A stretch of DNA of 64,000 nucleotides from Pseudomonadota bacterium (GTDB lineage: Bacteria > Pseudomonadota > Gammaproteobacteria > Arenicellales > UBA868): positions 1 through 64,000 of the forward strand of contig JABJIU010000012.1 of assembly GCA_018661145.1 (NCBI GenBank), read 5' to 3'. The position numbers were made by a program, and so were the translations under genes. The notes beneath the pieces were generated by a model. That model did not search any database and was not told the DNA's origin. It saw only the letters and a program-made list of their open reading frames with translations. Shown in pieces: positions 9,401 through 20,000 of this stretch (positions are counted from its first letter, which is position 1; each line of letters opens with the position of its first letter).

Positions 9401-12400
9401 GTCGAGGCGCACGGCACCGGTACGCCGCTCGGAGATCCAATCGAAGTAGAGGCGCTGGCTGCTGTTTTTGGTCCGCACCAAGCGGATCGCGAGCGCGCCG
9501 TTCTGGGGTCCGTCAAGACCAATATTGGGCATCTCGAAGCCGCGGCCGGTATCGCAGGTCTGATAAAAGTTGTTCTGGCCCTGAAAAATGGTCAGATCCC
9601 AGCGCACCTCCACCTCAACCAGCCCAATCCCGCCATCGACTGGGAGACCATGCCCTTCGTGGTACCCGACACGGCGACCCGCTGGCCTGCCGATCGTGCC
9701 CGCCGGTTGGCGGGTGTCAGTTCGTTCGGTTTTGTTGGCACGAACGCGCATGTCGTACTCGAAGCTCCGCCGGACGTACCTGCTGCTACCTCCGATGGCG
9801 CTCACCACGGAGGCTCCCACTTGTTGTGCCTTTCGGCACGCACCGAGGAGGGATTGACCGCCCTGACCGCTGGCTACGCCTCGATGCTGGCAGACCCAGC
9901 GGCGCCCAACCTCGGTGAGGTGTGTACCACCGCCGCTGCGGGCCGATCGCACTTCCGCCACAGGGTCGCCCTGATCACGGAATCGGCCGCCGACATGCAG
10001 GCAGGGTTGTCATCGACTATCAGCGGCAACGTCAAGTCGCCTTCTGGCTGTTGGATAAGGCGCGGCGAACAGACCGCAGGCCCTTCGACGCGTGTGGGGT
10101 TCTTATTCACGGGTCAAGGGTCTCAATATCCGGGAATGGCAAGCGGACTCTACGAGAGCGAACCCACATTCAGGCAGGCCCTTGATCAATGTGCGCAAGT
10201 CATGGAACCGCACCTGCCGATATCGCTCTTGTCCGTCCTTCATCCCTCGGATGCGAATGATCTGCGCATCCATCAAACGGAATTCAGCCAGCCGGCGCTG
10301 TTTGCTGTTGAGTGGGCGCTGGCGCAAATGTGGATTGCCTGGGGCTTGACCCCTTCAGCACTCATTGGCCACAGTATTGGTGAATATGTTGCGGCCTGCC
10401 TGGCCGAGGTATTTACCCTTGAGGAAGCTGCTACCTTGGTGGTCGCGCGCGGACGTGCCATGCAAAGCCTGCCGACGGGTGGCGCCATGGTGGCCGTCGC
10501 GGCAACGGAGCCGTTCATATTGGAGGCCATTAGTCGTGGCCACGAGACGGTGGCCATTGCGGCGGTGAATGCTCCATCTCAGTGCGTCATCTCCGGCGAG
10601 GCCACTGCCGTCCGAAGCCTGACGGCAGTGCTTGAGGAAAGCGATATCGCTTGCGAGCCATTGACTGTCTCACATGCGTTTCATTCTCCGTTAATGGAGC
10701 TGGCGCTCGATGAGATTGATCGGGCCTTAGCAAGCGTGAATTTTCAAACGCCGCGTATACCGATTTTTTCGAACCTATTTGGCCGTGAGGCAGCGGCGGG
10801 AGAGATCGACAACGCGGTTTACTGGCGGCGGCAGGTGACAGGCACCGTGCGTTTCGCGGATTGCGTAGCGGCGGCTGGCGAGTGTGGCACCAACACCTTT
10901 GTCGAAGTGGGCCCGCAACCGATACTGACGTCTCTGGCACGCCGGACGCTGGAAGCACGTACTGGCATTTTGGCCCCATCTCTGCGCCAGCGATCCGATG
11001 ATCAGCGCCAGGTTACGGAAGCTCTCGCGACGCTCTACACCGCAGGAGTGGACATCAACTGGAGGGCTGTATGCCAGCATCGAGGACATGCTCGCGCAGC
11101 GTTGCCGGGTTATCCCTTTCAACGCCAGCGATTCTGGAACGAAACACACACCGCACCCATTCGCTCCGATCGAGCGGCACATGCGCAAAAGCTATTCTCT
11201 GATGACGATCACCCGCTGCTAGGCCAGCGGGTGCCGCTAGGCGATGTAAAGCAACACACCTGGACTAAGCGCGTCGATATCGAAACGGTGGACTGGCTCA
11301 TTGACCACCAGATCGATGGCACGGTTGTTTTTCCGGGCATGGGCTTCATCGAGAACGGTCTCGCTGCCGCCAGCGAGGCGCTGGACGAGAAGAGCCTGCA
11401 ACTCTTCGACATCACCTTCGATCGCCCACTCGTGTTGCACGCTCACGAACACTGGGACCTTCAGGCCCAAGTGACCCGTGAGGGTCGGGGCGCGCGGGTG
11501 CATCTTTACAGTCGGGAAGGAGGCTCCGTGGGCGAATGGGCGCACCACTGTTCTATGAACGCCCGCCCCCCTGACACCATAGACCCTGTAATCACCAGCG
11601 AGGACCGCGCGAAGGTCATGGCGCGCTGCAGCACAGCGGTATCCGCCGCCGACTTTTATGAACAGTGGGATAGACGTGGCAATCACTGGGGCCCTGGCTT
11701 TCAGGGCATCGTGGAACTCCGTACCGCGGCGGGTGAGGCCATCGCCCAATTGCAAGCGCCAACAAATATCGCAGCGCAATGCGCTCTTCATCCCGCTCAT
11801 CCGGCCATACTCGACGCCTGTGTTCAAACGTTGGCGGCCACCGTGGGCGAAAGCCGAGCCGGCTCCTTCGTCGGCAAGTCAATCGGAAGCATGCGAGTAC
11901 ACTCGCAGCTCGGAGAAAGCCCCCTGTGGAGCCACGCGGTGCTGTCCAGCGCGCTGACCTCCGGGACCCGCACCATTTCCGGAGACGTATTCGTTACGGA
12001 CCGGGACGAACAGATAGTTATCGAGATGCGCGACGTCCGGTTCGAATTCTTAGACGTCACGAGCCCGGCTGCGCGCATACCAGAACTCTGGACGCATGAT
12101 ACCGAATGGACCAGCGTCGCCGCAGGATCCGACATGGCATTGCCCAGCAGTTGGCTCATAGCTCATTGCGACGAAGACCAGAAAGACGCGGAGCTCGTGC
12201 GAGCGGCCCTCGAAACCATCGACAACAGGGCCCGTCTCGTGTCACTAGGCCCAGTCGAGGACAGCATGCACGGCATCGCCGACCGCCTTCATGCTCTGAT
12301 TCTGGCCGCAAGCAACGTTGTGGAGCGTTCCGCGGATTCACCCGAAAATCTCATGATGCTGACCCGCGACGCCTGGCATCTGCCCGGTGACGCGCCAACG

Positions 12401-15400
12401 GTATCGCCCTTCGGAGCAGCTGTCTGGGGGCTGGGACGTACACTTGCGGCGGAACATCCCGAACTCGCCTTGACCCTGGTGGATCTTGATCCGGCGCACC
12501 GCGAGGCCAATTTCGTCCAACTGGCCGCACATCTTGCCGGCACTGCGGCCGAGAATCAGCTTGCTATACGTGATCAGAACTTACTCGTACCGCGGCTCTC
12601 GCGAAAATCTGTTTCCCATGACGACGAGTTTCAGATACGTGCCGATTCAACCTATCTAATAACGGGCGGGTTCGGTGCGCTGGGTTTACGCGTCGCACGT
12701 TGGCTGGTCGGGCACGGTTGTCGCCACGTGGCACTGCTGGGTCGAACCGCGCTGCCAGCCCGCGGCGGCTGGCACGAATGGGACCCCGCCTCCGACATGG
12801 GTCGGTGCATCGCTGACATTCTCGCCATGGAAGCGCTCGGGGCGCGAGTGCACGCAGTGACACTTGACCTCACTGATACCTTGTCACTGGAATCATGGCT
12901 GGCCCAGCACCGCCGAGAGATGCATCCACCCATTCGAGGGGTCATTCACGCGGCTGGACACATCGAGCAATCGCCATCACTCGAGCTGGACCGAGCAACA
13001 CTGAGGGAACACCTAGCGGCCAAGCTCGGCGGCGCACACACGCTCGACAAACTGTTCGCGGACGATGAGCTTGAGGCTTTTGTGCTCTTTTCTTCTGCCT
13101 CGGTCGTGCTTGGATCACCGGGGCTTGCCGCATACGCCGCCGCGAACAGCGGGCTCGATGCGCTGGCAAGTCTGCGCCGCGCACGAGGCGGGGCTGCCCT
13201 CAGCGTTCAGTGGGGTGCGTGGTCAGGTGGTGGCATGGCCGACGCTGCCATCGTGGCGGCCGGAAGTGCCCGCGCGGTCGACACAATCGAACCTGACGAG
13301 GCCTTGCGTTTGCTCGACACACTCTGGCAAAGCCCCAGCGCGGTAATGGCCGTCCTTCCTATGGACTGGAAATCATGGGAGTCGCGCTACCCATCACTCG
13401 CGAAGACCCCGTATCTGTCGCGGCTAATACGACAGGTCGAGACAAAGACGGACGATGCTTCAATCCGCCGTGAAGTTGCCGCCAGTCCACCTCAAGACCG
13501 CCTTAAAGTGGTCACGCGTTGGCTTGTCAGTCAGGTAGCTCAGGTCCTGCGAGCCGACGAGTCAACCATAGATCCTAATCAGCCCCTTACCGGCCTGGGG
13601 CTGGATTCGCTGATGGCACTTGAGATACGGAGCCGCATCCAGGAAGGACTGAGCGTCTCTGTTCCACTGGTAGAAATGGTTCGCGGGGCAACCATCGAGC
13701 AGATCGTTAGCTTGATTGAACAACGCTCAGAAGAAGCTCTCGTCACGACCAACGTCGCAAGGGTGCCATCGGAGGAAATCGGCGGACGTCCCTGGCCTCT
13801 ATCCCATGGCCAGCAAGCGCAGTGGCTGTTGCACTCGTTAAACCCGGGTAGCGCCTCATATCACGTGGCCTTCTCCGCTCGGGTGACTTCCACAGTAAAC
13901 ATTCCTGCCATGCGCCGCGCCTGGCAGGCGCTTCGACACAAACATGTGATGCTGCGCACGCGTTGGACCCGTAACGAGGACGGGTTGGCGCAGCAGGTTA
14001 ATGACGAGTTCGCGGAGTCCTTCGAAACGGCAAGCGGATATTCGACCCAACTCACCATCGAGTCCGATCTTCTCGCAGCTTACCGTCGGCCGTTCGACCT
14101 GGAGCAGGGCGAAGTTGCACGCCTACATCTTTTCACCCGCAACGAAACTGACCACACGCTCTTGCTCGTGGCCCATCACATAGCCTGTGATGGCTGGTCC
14201 CTGTGGATTCTTCTGGACGAGCTAAAGAGCATGTACGCATCCGAACATGCCGGGCGCCCTGAACCGCTTGAGGCCCCCGAGCAGTCCTACATAGACTTCG
14301 TCAACTGGGAACACTCTTTACTTTCGGGTCCCGAAGGTGACAGGCAGAGGAAATACTGGGGCGAACGTCTCGCTGGCGACTTGTCTGCTGTTGACCTCCC
14401 GGTGGACAGGGATCGTCCCACATTACAAACCGGGCGTGGTGCCTCCCACTCGTTTCATCTACCGGCGACGCTTCGAGAGACGTTAATGGGTCTGGCTGTG
14501 GCGCAAGACGTCACCGTCGTGACTGTGTTTGCGGCAGCCCTCGCAAGTCTGCTGCACCGCTATTCGGGCCAAAGTGATCTGCTGATAGGGATGCCCGCTA
14601 CAGGGCGTACCGAGGGCGCGTTCACCGGGGTCGTGGGCCACTTCGTCAATCAAGTGGTCTTGCGCACCGATCTACATGGTGACCCGGGCTTCCTGACCGT
14701 ACTGGCACGGACCCGTGATGCGGTCTTGGAAGCCATGGACTCGCAGAACCTGCCATTTGTGGACATCGTGAATCACCTTCGACCGGATCGGGCAGCCGGG
14801 CTCTCACCTCTCTTTCAAGTTAATTTCGTCTATCAGCGCGCACAGCAGGCTGGCGAACTTCTGGAGCTCATGAGCTCAACCGATCCCGCACTCTCAGTCG
14901 ACTGGGGAGGACTGCAACTGCGTCCACATACCCTGCGCCAGCAGGAAGGTCAGTTCGACTTAACCGTGGAGGTTATGGACACCGGGACATCCTTGTCAGG
15001 CGTCGTGAAATACAACCCGGATATGTTCGACCCCGAGACCATTACCCGATTCGAATCACACTATATGAATCTATTGACATCGGCAGCGCACACACCCGAG
15101 CTCACTATCAGCCAACTACAGCTTCTTTCGAGCGACGAGTCGGTTTTGGCCCTGTCGCATTGGAGCGGGGGCAAAGAGGAATGGCCCATCACCGATTGTT
15201 TGCACCATGCCTTTGAACGGGTCGCTCACGCCGCGCCGGGTGCCATCGCTCTGCTGCACGACGGCCGGGAACTTACCTACGGCGAATTGAATAGGAAAGC
15301 CAATCAGATTGCAGCCCTTCTCGGACGCGAAGGCGTTGGGCGAGAGAGCATCGTTGCCCTCCTATTCGAGCCGGGCATGACTATGGTCTGCGCCATCCTT

Positions 15401-17065
15401 GGTGTTATGAAAGCCGGAGGCACCTATCTGCCTCTGGACCCAAGCCACCCGGACGAGCGTATCGAATTCATGCTCGATGACTCGGGTGCGAGGATCCTAC
15501 TAACGCAAGGCGGCCTCGCCGACCGCCTTGCCGATCATGGCCGCCTGACCATGGACCTCGAACGAGAAGCCAGCGCGCTTGAAGCAGAACCAGGTCATGA
15601 TCTCGACGTGCCCCTGAGCCCCGCTAACAGCGCGTACTGCATCTATACCTCGGGTACCACTGGGCGGCCCAAGGGTGTACTGGTCGAACACCGTCAGGCC
15701 GCACGGCTCTTCCAAGCTACCAAGCGTCAATTCAGCTTTACCTCAGACGATGTGTGGACGCTGTTTCATTCTTACGCGTTTGACTTCTCCGTTTGGGAAA
15801 TCTGGGGTGCTTTGCTTCATGGTGGACAATTGCTAATTGTGCCCCGAAACGTTGCGCGCGACCCGGACATTTTTCATGCTCAGGTGTGCGAGTACGGTGT
15901 CACCGTACTCAATCAGACGCCCTCCGCATTCCGCGAATTCCAACTTGCGCACGAACGCTCTCCGGAACGAGACAGCTCGGCTCTGCGCCTGCTCATCTTC
16001 GGTGGAGAAGCTTTAGACACCCGCACGTTGCGCGGCTGGAAAAGCGCTGCAAACGGTCTTCCGAGCATCGTGAACATGTACGGTATAACCGAGACGACAG
16101 TTCATGTGACCCAAACAATCGTTGATCCTAGCGGGTCGGAGCAACACTGCGATATCGGTGTTCCGCTCTCCGACATGCAGGTCTACTTACTGGATGCGCA
16201 CATGCAACCCGTACCGGTGGGCATACGCGCCGAGTTGTACGTGGGCGGGGCTGGCGTCGCGCGCGGCTACCTGGGCCAACCCGCCCTGACCGCTGAGCGT
16301 TTCGTGCCCCATCCCTTCTCCATTTCCGCCGGCGCGCGGCTTTACCGTACAGGCGATCTCGGGCGGCACCGCTCCGACGGCAGCATCGAATACCTGGGGC
16401 GTATCGACCGCCAAGTGAAGATACGCGGCTTCCGTATCGAACGAGGTGAAGTGGAAGCCAGACTACGAGTCATGAACGGCGTCCATGATGCAATTGTCTG
16501 CGCACTCAAAGGCGCTGGGGGCGAGGATGCGCTTCACGCTTATGTCACCCTCAGCCCTGGCACCTCGCCCGACACTCTGGAGCTGCGCACGCAACTGCGT
16601 GCAGCTCTGCCAGAGCACATGGTTCCCGCTGTCATTCATACGCTGGAAACGTATCCGCTCACCATCAACGGGAAGATCGATGAGGAGGCCCTTGCGCTGC
16701 TTGGCACTTCCCCAACCGAGGCAATCGAGGCAGTCGTGCCTGCCCTGTCGTCCAACGATAGTGAGGCCGCAGTGGCTGAGGTCTGGCGAGAAATTTTGGG
16801 GGTGGAGAGTATCGGGCGATTCGATAATTTCTTCGATCTGGGGGGCCATTCCCTGCTCGTTCCTCGAGTCCATCGCCTCCTCAAGGATCGTTTTAACAAA
16901 GACATTTCCATGGTCGACATGTTCCGTCATACCACCCTGGCGGACCTCGCCACACATCTTCACGGTGAGGAGAAGTCCCGTGACCCGTTAGCGCTGAGCG
17001 AGGATCGTGCGAAAATGCGCCAGGTGAGGCGCACGGGCCGAACGCACGGAAAGCTCCCTTCGTGA
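6416..17065 (+). CDS. Hybrid loading/PKS/NRPS protein: FAAL-ACP-KS-AT-DH-KR-ACP-C-A-PCP
   Basis: FAAL (FLQYTSGSTSTPKGVMVSH, GLAEATLFV); ACP (FFGIDSIVVVQ); KS (VDTACSSSLVAIH, EAHGTGTPLGDPIE, KTNIGHLEAAAG); AT (GHSIGEYVAAC, HAFHSPLM); DH (DHQIDGTVVFPG, LDACVQ); KR (YLITGGFGALGL, SSASVVLGSPGLAAYAAAN); ACP (GLGLDSLMALEIR); C (HHIACDGWS); A (YTSGTTGRPKGV; hand-read code DFWNIGMVH(K), Thr-like); PCP (FDLGGHSLLVPR). TTG start. Confidence 0.95.
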   Translation: MAFHGFEFPSTLIRLDEVIRWRSATHPTRTAFTFLADGERPTDSLTYARLDQRARAIAGFMGPRTVGMPVLLCYPSGIEFVTAFIACLYAGAIPVPAYAPGNTRHAFRIRAILEDSGAALVLAAGSPVEQIRIWLQGDGGAAGVEVIDTDLVCDDAAAEWRPVAVQPAAPAFLQYTSGSTSTPKGVMVSHSNLLRNGDAIRESIALHPDSLTVSWLPMFHDMGLVLTLVAPLLTGTPLVMMSPAAFVQRPIRWLNAVSSYRATHSASPNFALELVVDRTTPAQRKLLDLSGWETCVNGSEPLRKSTLERFNDAFAASGFSPEAHVPAYGLAEATLFVTCKRLGEPVATRLIRGAALQKNHATKAEPEETGSIDVVCSGGQVLDTVVEIVDPETRLRVSCAQIGEIWVRGPGIATGYWQRPEASEQTFKARLADSGEGPFLRTGDLGFLHEGGLHVTGRIKDMVILRGQNHYPNDIELTVENSHPALKRGNGAAFGVIVDGEEKLVVVQEVDRTSLRGLDVPATLATIRASVVAAHEVDVHDVVLIAPLEAPKTSSGKIQRSRARERYLTDEFKMVGSLRTSLPTPRHPEFGSVPPELPVYNKSQDAIKQWLVARIARLLGVATIEIDINRAFEFFGIDSIVVVQLADELTQWLGRPLPPTLLYNFPDIASLSRHLAGASLENQQPASTAGAHEAIAIVGVGLRFPGADTPQEYWEQLLRGADLVEEVPTTRWADESVSIGDKGSPGQLASASAGFIRGVDEFDAEFFGISPREAVDLDPQQRVLLEVAWTALEDAGIAPSSLAGTDAGVFLGISTRDYAEIISGAGPGSLGPYFGTGTAASAAAGRVSYFLGLQGPSLVVDTACSSSLVAIHLASQSLRNGECEVALAGGVNLLLSSAFSIALSQARMLSPAGRCKTFDESADGYVRGEGCGVIVLKRLGDAIDQGDHIHAILRGTAINHDGRSNGLTAPSASAQERVIRSALQAASVSPREVGYVEAHGTGTPLGDPIEVEALAAVFGPHQADRERAVLGSVKTNIGHLEAAAGIAGLIKVVLALKNGQIPAHLHLNQPNPAIDWETMPFVVPDTATRWPADRARRLAGVSSFGFVGTNAHVVLEAPPDVPAATSDGAHHGGSHLLCLSARTEEGLTALTAGYASMLADPAAPNLGEVCTTAAAGRSHFRHRVALITESAADMQAGLSSTISGNVKSPSGCWIRRGEQTAGPSTRVGFLFTGQGSQYPGMASGLYESEPTFRQALDQCAQVMEPHLPISLLSVLHPSDANDLRIHQTEFSQPALFAVEWALAQMWIAWGLTPSALIGHSIGEYVAACLAEVFTLEEAATLVVARGRAMQSLPTGGAMVAVAATEPFILEAISRGHETVAIAAVNAPSQCVISGEATAVRSLTAVLEESDIACEPLTVSHAFHSPLMELALDEIDRALASVNFQTPRIPIFSNLFGREAAAGEIDNAVYWRRQVTGTVRFADCVAAAGECGTNTFVEVGPQPILTSLARRTLEARTGILAPSLRQRSDDQRQVTEALATLYTAGVDINWRAVCQHRGHARAALPGYPFQRQRFWNETHTAPIRSDRAAHAQKLFSDDDHPLLGQRVPLGDVKQHTWTKRVDIETVDWLIDHQIDGTVVFPGMGFIENGLAAASEALDEKSLQLFDITFDRPLVLHAHEHWDLQAQVTREGRGARVHLYSREGGSVGEWAHHCSMNARPPDTIDPVITSEDRAKVMARCSTAVSAADFYEQWDRRGNHWGPGFQGIVELRTAAGEAIAQLQAPTNIAAQCALHPAHPAILDACVQTLAATVGESRAGSFVGKSIGSMRVHSQLGESPLWSHAVLSSALTSGTRTISGDVFVTDRDEQIVIEMRDVRFEFLDVTSPAARIPELWTHDTEWTSVAAGSDMALPSSWLIAHCDEDQKDAELVRAALETIDNRARLVSLGPVEDSMHGIADRLHALILAASNVVERSADSPENLMMLTRDAWHLPGDAPTVSPFGAAVWGLGRTLAAEHPELALTLVDLDPAHREANFVQLAAHLAGTAAENQLAIRDQNLLVPRLSRKSVSHDDEFQIRADSTYLITGGFGALGLRVARWLVGHGCRHVALLGRTALPARGGWHEWDPASDMGRCIADILAMEALGARVHAVTLDLTDTLSLESWLAQHRREMHPPIRGVIHAAGHIEQSPSLELDRATLREHLAAKLGGAHTLDKLFADDELEAFVLFSSASVVLGSPGLAAYAAANSGLDALASLRRARGGAALSVQWGAWSGGGMADAAIVAAGSARAVDTIEPDEALRLLDTLWQSPSAVMAVLPMDWKSWESRYPSLAKTPYLSRLIRQVETKTDDASIRREVAASPPQDRLKVVTRWLVSQVAQVLRADESTIDPNQPLTGLGLDSLMALEIRSRIQEGLSVSVPLVEMVRGATIEQIVSLIEQRSEEALVTTNVARVPSEEIGGRPWPLSHGQQAQWLLHSLNPGSASYHVAFSARVTSTVNIPAMRRAWQALRHKHVMLRTRWTRNEDGLAQQVNDEFAESFETASGYSTQLTIESDLLAAYRRPFDLEQGEVARLHLFTRNETDHTLLLVAHHIACDGWSLWILLDELKSMYASEHAGRPEPLEAPEQSYIDFVNWEHSLLSGPEGDRQRKYWGERLAGDLSAVDLPVDRDRPTLQTGRGASHSFHLPATLRETLMGLAVAQDVTVVTVFAAALASLLHRYSGQSDLLIGMPATGRTEGAFTGVVGHFVNQVVLRTDLHGDPGFLTVLARTRDAVLEAMDSQNLPFVDIVNHLRPDRAAGLSPLFQVNFVYQRAQQAGELLELMSSTDPALSVDWGGLQLRPHTLRQQEGQFDLTVEVMDTGTSLSGVVKYNPDMFDPETITRFESHYMNLLTSAAHTPELTISQLQLLSSDESVLALSHWSGGKEEWPITDCLHHAFERVAHAAPGAIALLHDGRELTYGELNRKANQIAALLGREGVGRESIVALLFEPGMTMVCAILGVMKAGGTYLPLDPSHPDERIEFMLDDSGARILLTQGGLADRLADHGRLTMDLEREASALEAEPGHDLDVPLSPANSAYCIYTSGTTGRPKGVLVEHRQAARLFQATKRQFSFTSDDVWTLFHSYAFDFSVWEIWGALLHGGQLLIVPRNVARDPDIFHAQVCEYGVTVLNQTPSAFREFQLAHERSPERDSSALRLLIFGGEALDTRTLRGWKSAANGLPSIVNMYGITETTVHVTQTIVDPSGSEQHCDIGVPLSDMQVYLLDAHMQPVPVGIRAELYVGGAGVARGYLGQPALTAERFVPHPFSISAGARLYRTGDLGRHRSDGSIEYLGRIDRQVKIRGFRIERGEVEARLRVMNGVHDAIVCALKGAGGEDALHAYVTLSPGTSPDTLELRTQLRAALPEHMVPAVIHTLETYPLTINGKIDEEALALLGTSPTEAIEAVVPALSSNDSEAAVAEVWREILGVESIGRFDNFFDLGGHSLLVPRVHRLLKDRFNKDISMVDMFRHTTLADLATHLHGEEKSRDPLALSEDRAKMRQVRRTGRTHGKLPS

Positions 17066-20000
17066 CAACAGGCGCACCTAATTCTGCTGAGGACAAAATT
17101 GCTATTGTTGGGATGGCTTGCCAGGCTCCGGGCGCTCCGGATCTGGAAACCTTCTGGCGGAACGTCGTCAATGGCGTCGATTCCATCGAGACGCTGTCTG
17201 ATGACGAGTTGCGCACTGCCGGCGTTCCGGAATCCTTGGTTAAAGACCCGCAGTACGTGCGTTCAGGTGGTTTCGTCGCCAATGCCGATCGGTTCGATGC
17301 CGGTCTGTTTCAGTGCACGCCGCGCGAGGCGGCCATGCTAGACCCACAGCATAGGTTGCTGCTCGAATGCGCATGGCATGCGCTCGAACACGCAGGTCAT
17401 GGGCATCTGGCCACCTCAACGCGAACGGGGGTCTATGCGGGGGTCGCCAATAGCAATTACTACAGCACGCTGGTGCGCCCATCGCTGGACCCGCAGGATT
17501 CATCCGCGGCGTATCAAGCCTTGTTGTCCGGGGAACGCGACTTCGCGACAACCAGGCTGTCTTACTATTTCAACCTGACCGGCCCGAGCCTGGATGTTCA
17601 AACCGCCTGTTCTACATCTCTCGTTGCCGTCCACCTTGCTTGCCAGTCCCTCCTGTCCGGCGAATGTGACATAGCTCTGGCTGGTGGGGCAGCGGTGCGT
17701 ATGCCGCAGCGCATCGGCTATCTCTACGAAGAAGGGATGATCCTCTCCCCGGATGGCCGGTGCCGCCCTTTTGATGCGCGCTCGAACGGAACGACTATCG
17801 GGAATGGTGCCGGCCTCGTTGTACTTCGACGGCTCGAGGACGCTCTGACGGACGGCGATACCGTACACGCCGTGATCCTCGGTTCAGCAGTGAACAACGA
17901 TGGGTCGAGCAAGATCGGATATACGGCTCCAAGCATCGAGGGACAATCTGGCGTGGTGCTCGAAGCGCAACTCGTGGCAGGCGTAACAGCCGAATCGATA
18001 GGGTATGTCGAGGCGCATGGCACCGGCACCAGGCTAGGAGACCCGATTGAGGTTACCGCATTGACAGATGCATTCCGCCGTTCGACGACCGCCCGTGGTT
18101 TCTGCGCGCTAGGTTCGGTCAAAAGCAACATCGGACACCTCGACATCGCCGCTGGCGTGATAGGCCTTATCAAGGCTGCACTGGTGGTATCTCGCGGCAC
18201 GATCCCTCCGATGTTACATTTTAGGGATCCCAACCCCGCCCTCTCGCTAGACTCTACGCCATTTTATGTTCCAGGTGTTGCCCGGACGTGGCCCACGCAT
18301 CCCGTCAGGAGAGCAGGTGTCAGCTCGTTTGGTATCGGTGGCACCAACGCTCATGTCATCCTCGAGGCGCACGAGGACACGCGTCCCCCGGTCAGTCATA
18401 AACCTTTCGACGTGCTTGTCGTATCAGCCGCATCAGCGGCGGCCTGCCGTTCCACTGCCCACGCGTTGGCGGCCGGGCTTGAACTGGAGGACGCGCCAGC
18501 GTTGCCGAACGTTGCCTATACGCTCGCCGTCGGCCGCCGTTGGCTCGCGTATCGGCAGGCGGTCGCCTGTACCAGTCGCGCTGACGCTATTGAGCAATTG
18601 CGGGCGGCGTTCGAACCGGACGTAGCCGTCGATAACCTCGAAGTTGTGTGGGTTTTTCTTGATGATGCCGGCTCATACGCTGGTATGGGGCAGGATCTTG
18701 CCAAAGTAGAACCCGCGTATCGCACAGCCCAAACTGACGCATCTCTCGCTTTCTCGGCTTTTCCTCATGCGAGGCCAGAGGACATGGCGCTGTTCACCCT
18801 GCAGTATGGATTGACTGCTCTTTGGCGCGAATGGGGCGTGCAGCCCGTTACCATTCTGGGCCTCGGCACAGGTGAATACGCCGCAGGCGTGGCCGCTGGC
18901 GTGTTGACGCTTGACGACGCAGTGCGCTTGATCAGCGCCCGCGGCGATGCTGAGCGGTTTCAGGCTGAACTCTCCTGCACCAGACCATCGCAGAGCAAGG
19001 TGAACTGGCTATCGGCCCAGAACGGGCAATACACGCAAGGGCTTGCAGCTCGTGGCATCGAAGAGTGGCTGAGCCACCTCGAAGGGCGTTCGCATGCCCG
19101 AGTTGCACTTCGTGCACTTCTCGATGGCTCGGCTAAAGCGGTCGTCCAGATCGGTCCCGGAGATGCTATCACCGAATTTTCTCGAGGGTACGCTCCACCC
19201 TCAACAGTCATCGTAGGTTCGTGCCCTGGCAAGGCGAAGAATGAAAACTCCAGTATGGCCGATTCGGTCGCTGCGCTCTGGAAGGCCGGCGTTGACATCG
19301 ATTGGGAAGGCTTCCACCGGCAGCGCGGCGGGCGGCGAGTGCCTTTGCCCCTCTACCCTTTCGACCGGGCCCGGCACTGGTTCGATACACCAACATCAGA
19401 TACGAGCGCTTCGCCGCGCCCGGTCATCGCACCCGGGGTCAAGATCTACGCCCCCACATGGATGCGGATGCAGGGTCTTCCCAAGGACAATGGAATGAAC
19501 GGGCAGGATCAGCACTGGTTACTCGTGGGCGACCTCCATGGTCTTGCGTCCAAACTAGACGAAAGACTGCGCCGGAGAGGTTCGTCCGTCGTGAGATCGC
19601 GTCTGGATTCAGGGGACCTCGAAGCCGTTCTCTCCATCAATCGTGCACACCGCGTGGTCTATTTAGACGCGAACTACGATGGTATCGTTCGGCTGGGGCA
19701 GTTGCTCATATCCACGGGCATCGCTTCGAAGCACACGTCAAGCCTGATCGCCGTGACTGAATCCCTCCACCTGGTCAGCGGTGTCGAGGCAAGCGACCCG
19801 AGGCGGTCTCTGGCGTTGGGGCCCCTACTCGTCCTGCCCCAAGAACATCCGGAAATCCACTGCCGTAACATCGACATTGCTGGTAATCGGAGGGAGGACC
19901 TCGCCGCTCGTCTCTGCGACGAATGCGTCGTTGACGATGCGCCAGGGATCCTCGCTATCAGAGACACTCACCGCTGGCGCATGAGCGCGGAGCCTGTCGA

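Noticed and set aside
9314-9961. 215-aa minus-strand ORF inside the KS/AT region
   Set aside because: Antisense to strongly conserved PKS coding sequence, no recognisable domain; shadow ORF of GC-rich DNA. The same applies to the many other antisense or out-of-frame ORFs within 6416-57924.
11237-11827. 196-aa minus-strand ORF
   Set aside because: Antisense to the DH domain; no family features.
13780-17065. C domain after the first PKS module considered as a lipoinitiation (starter) C domain
   Set aside because: It follows an upstream PKS carrier in the same protein and FAAL-ACP already supplies the acyl starter; subtype cannot be settled by eye.
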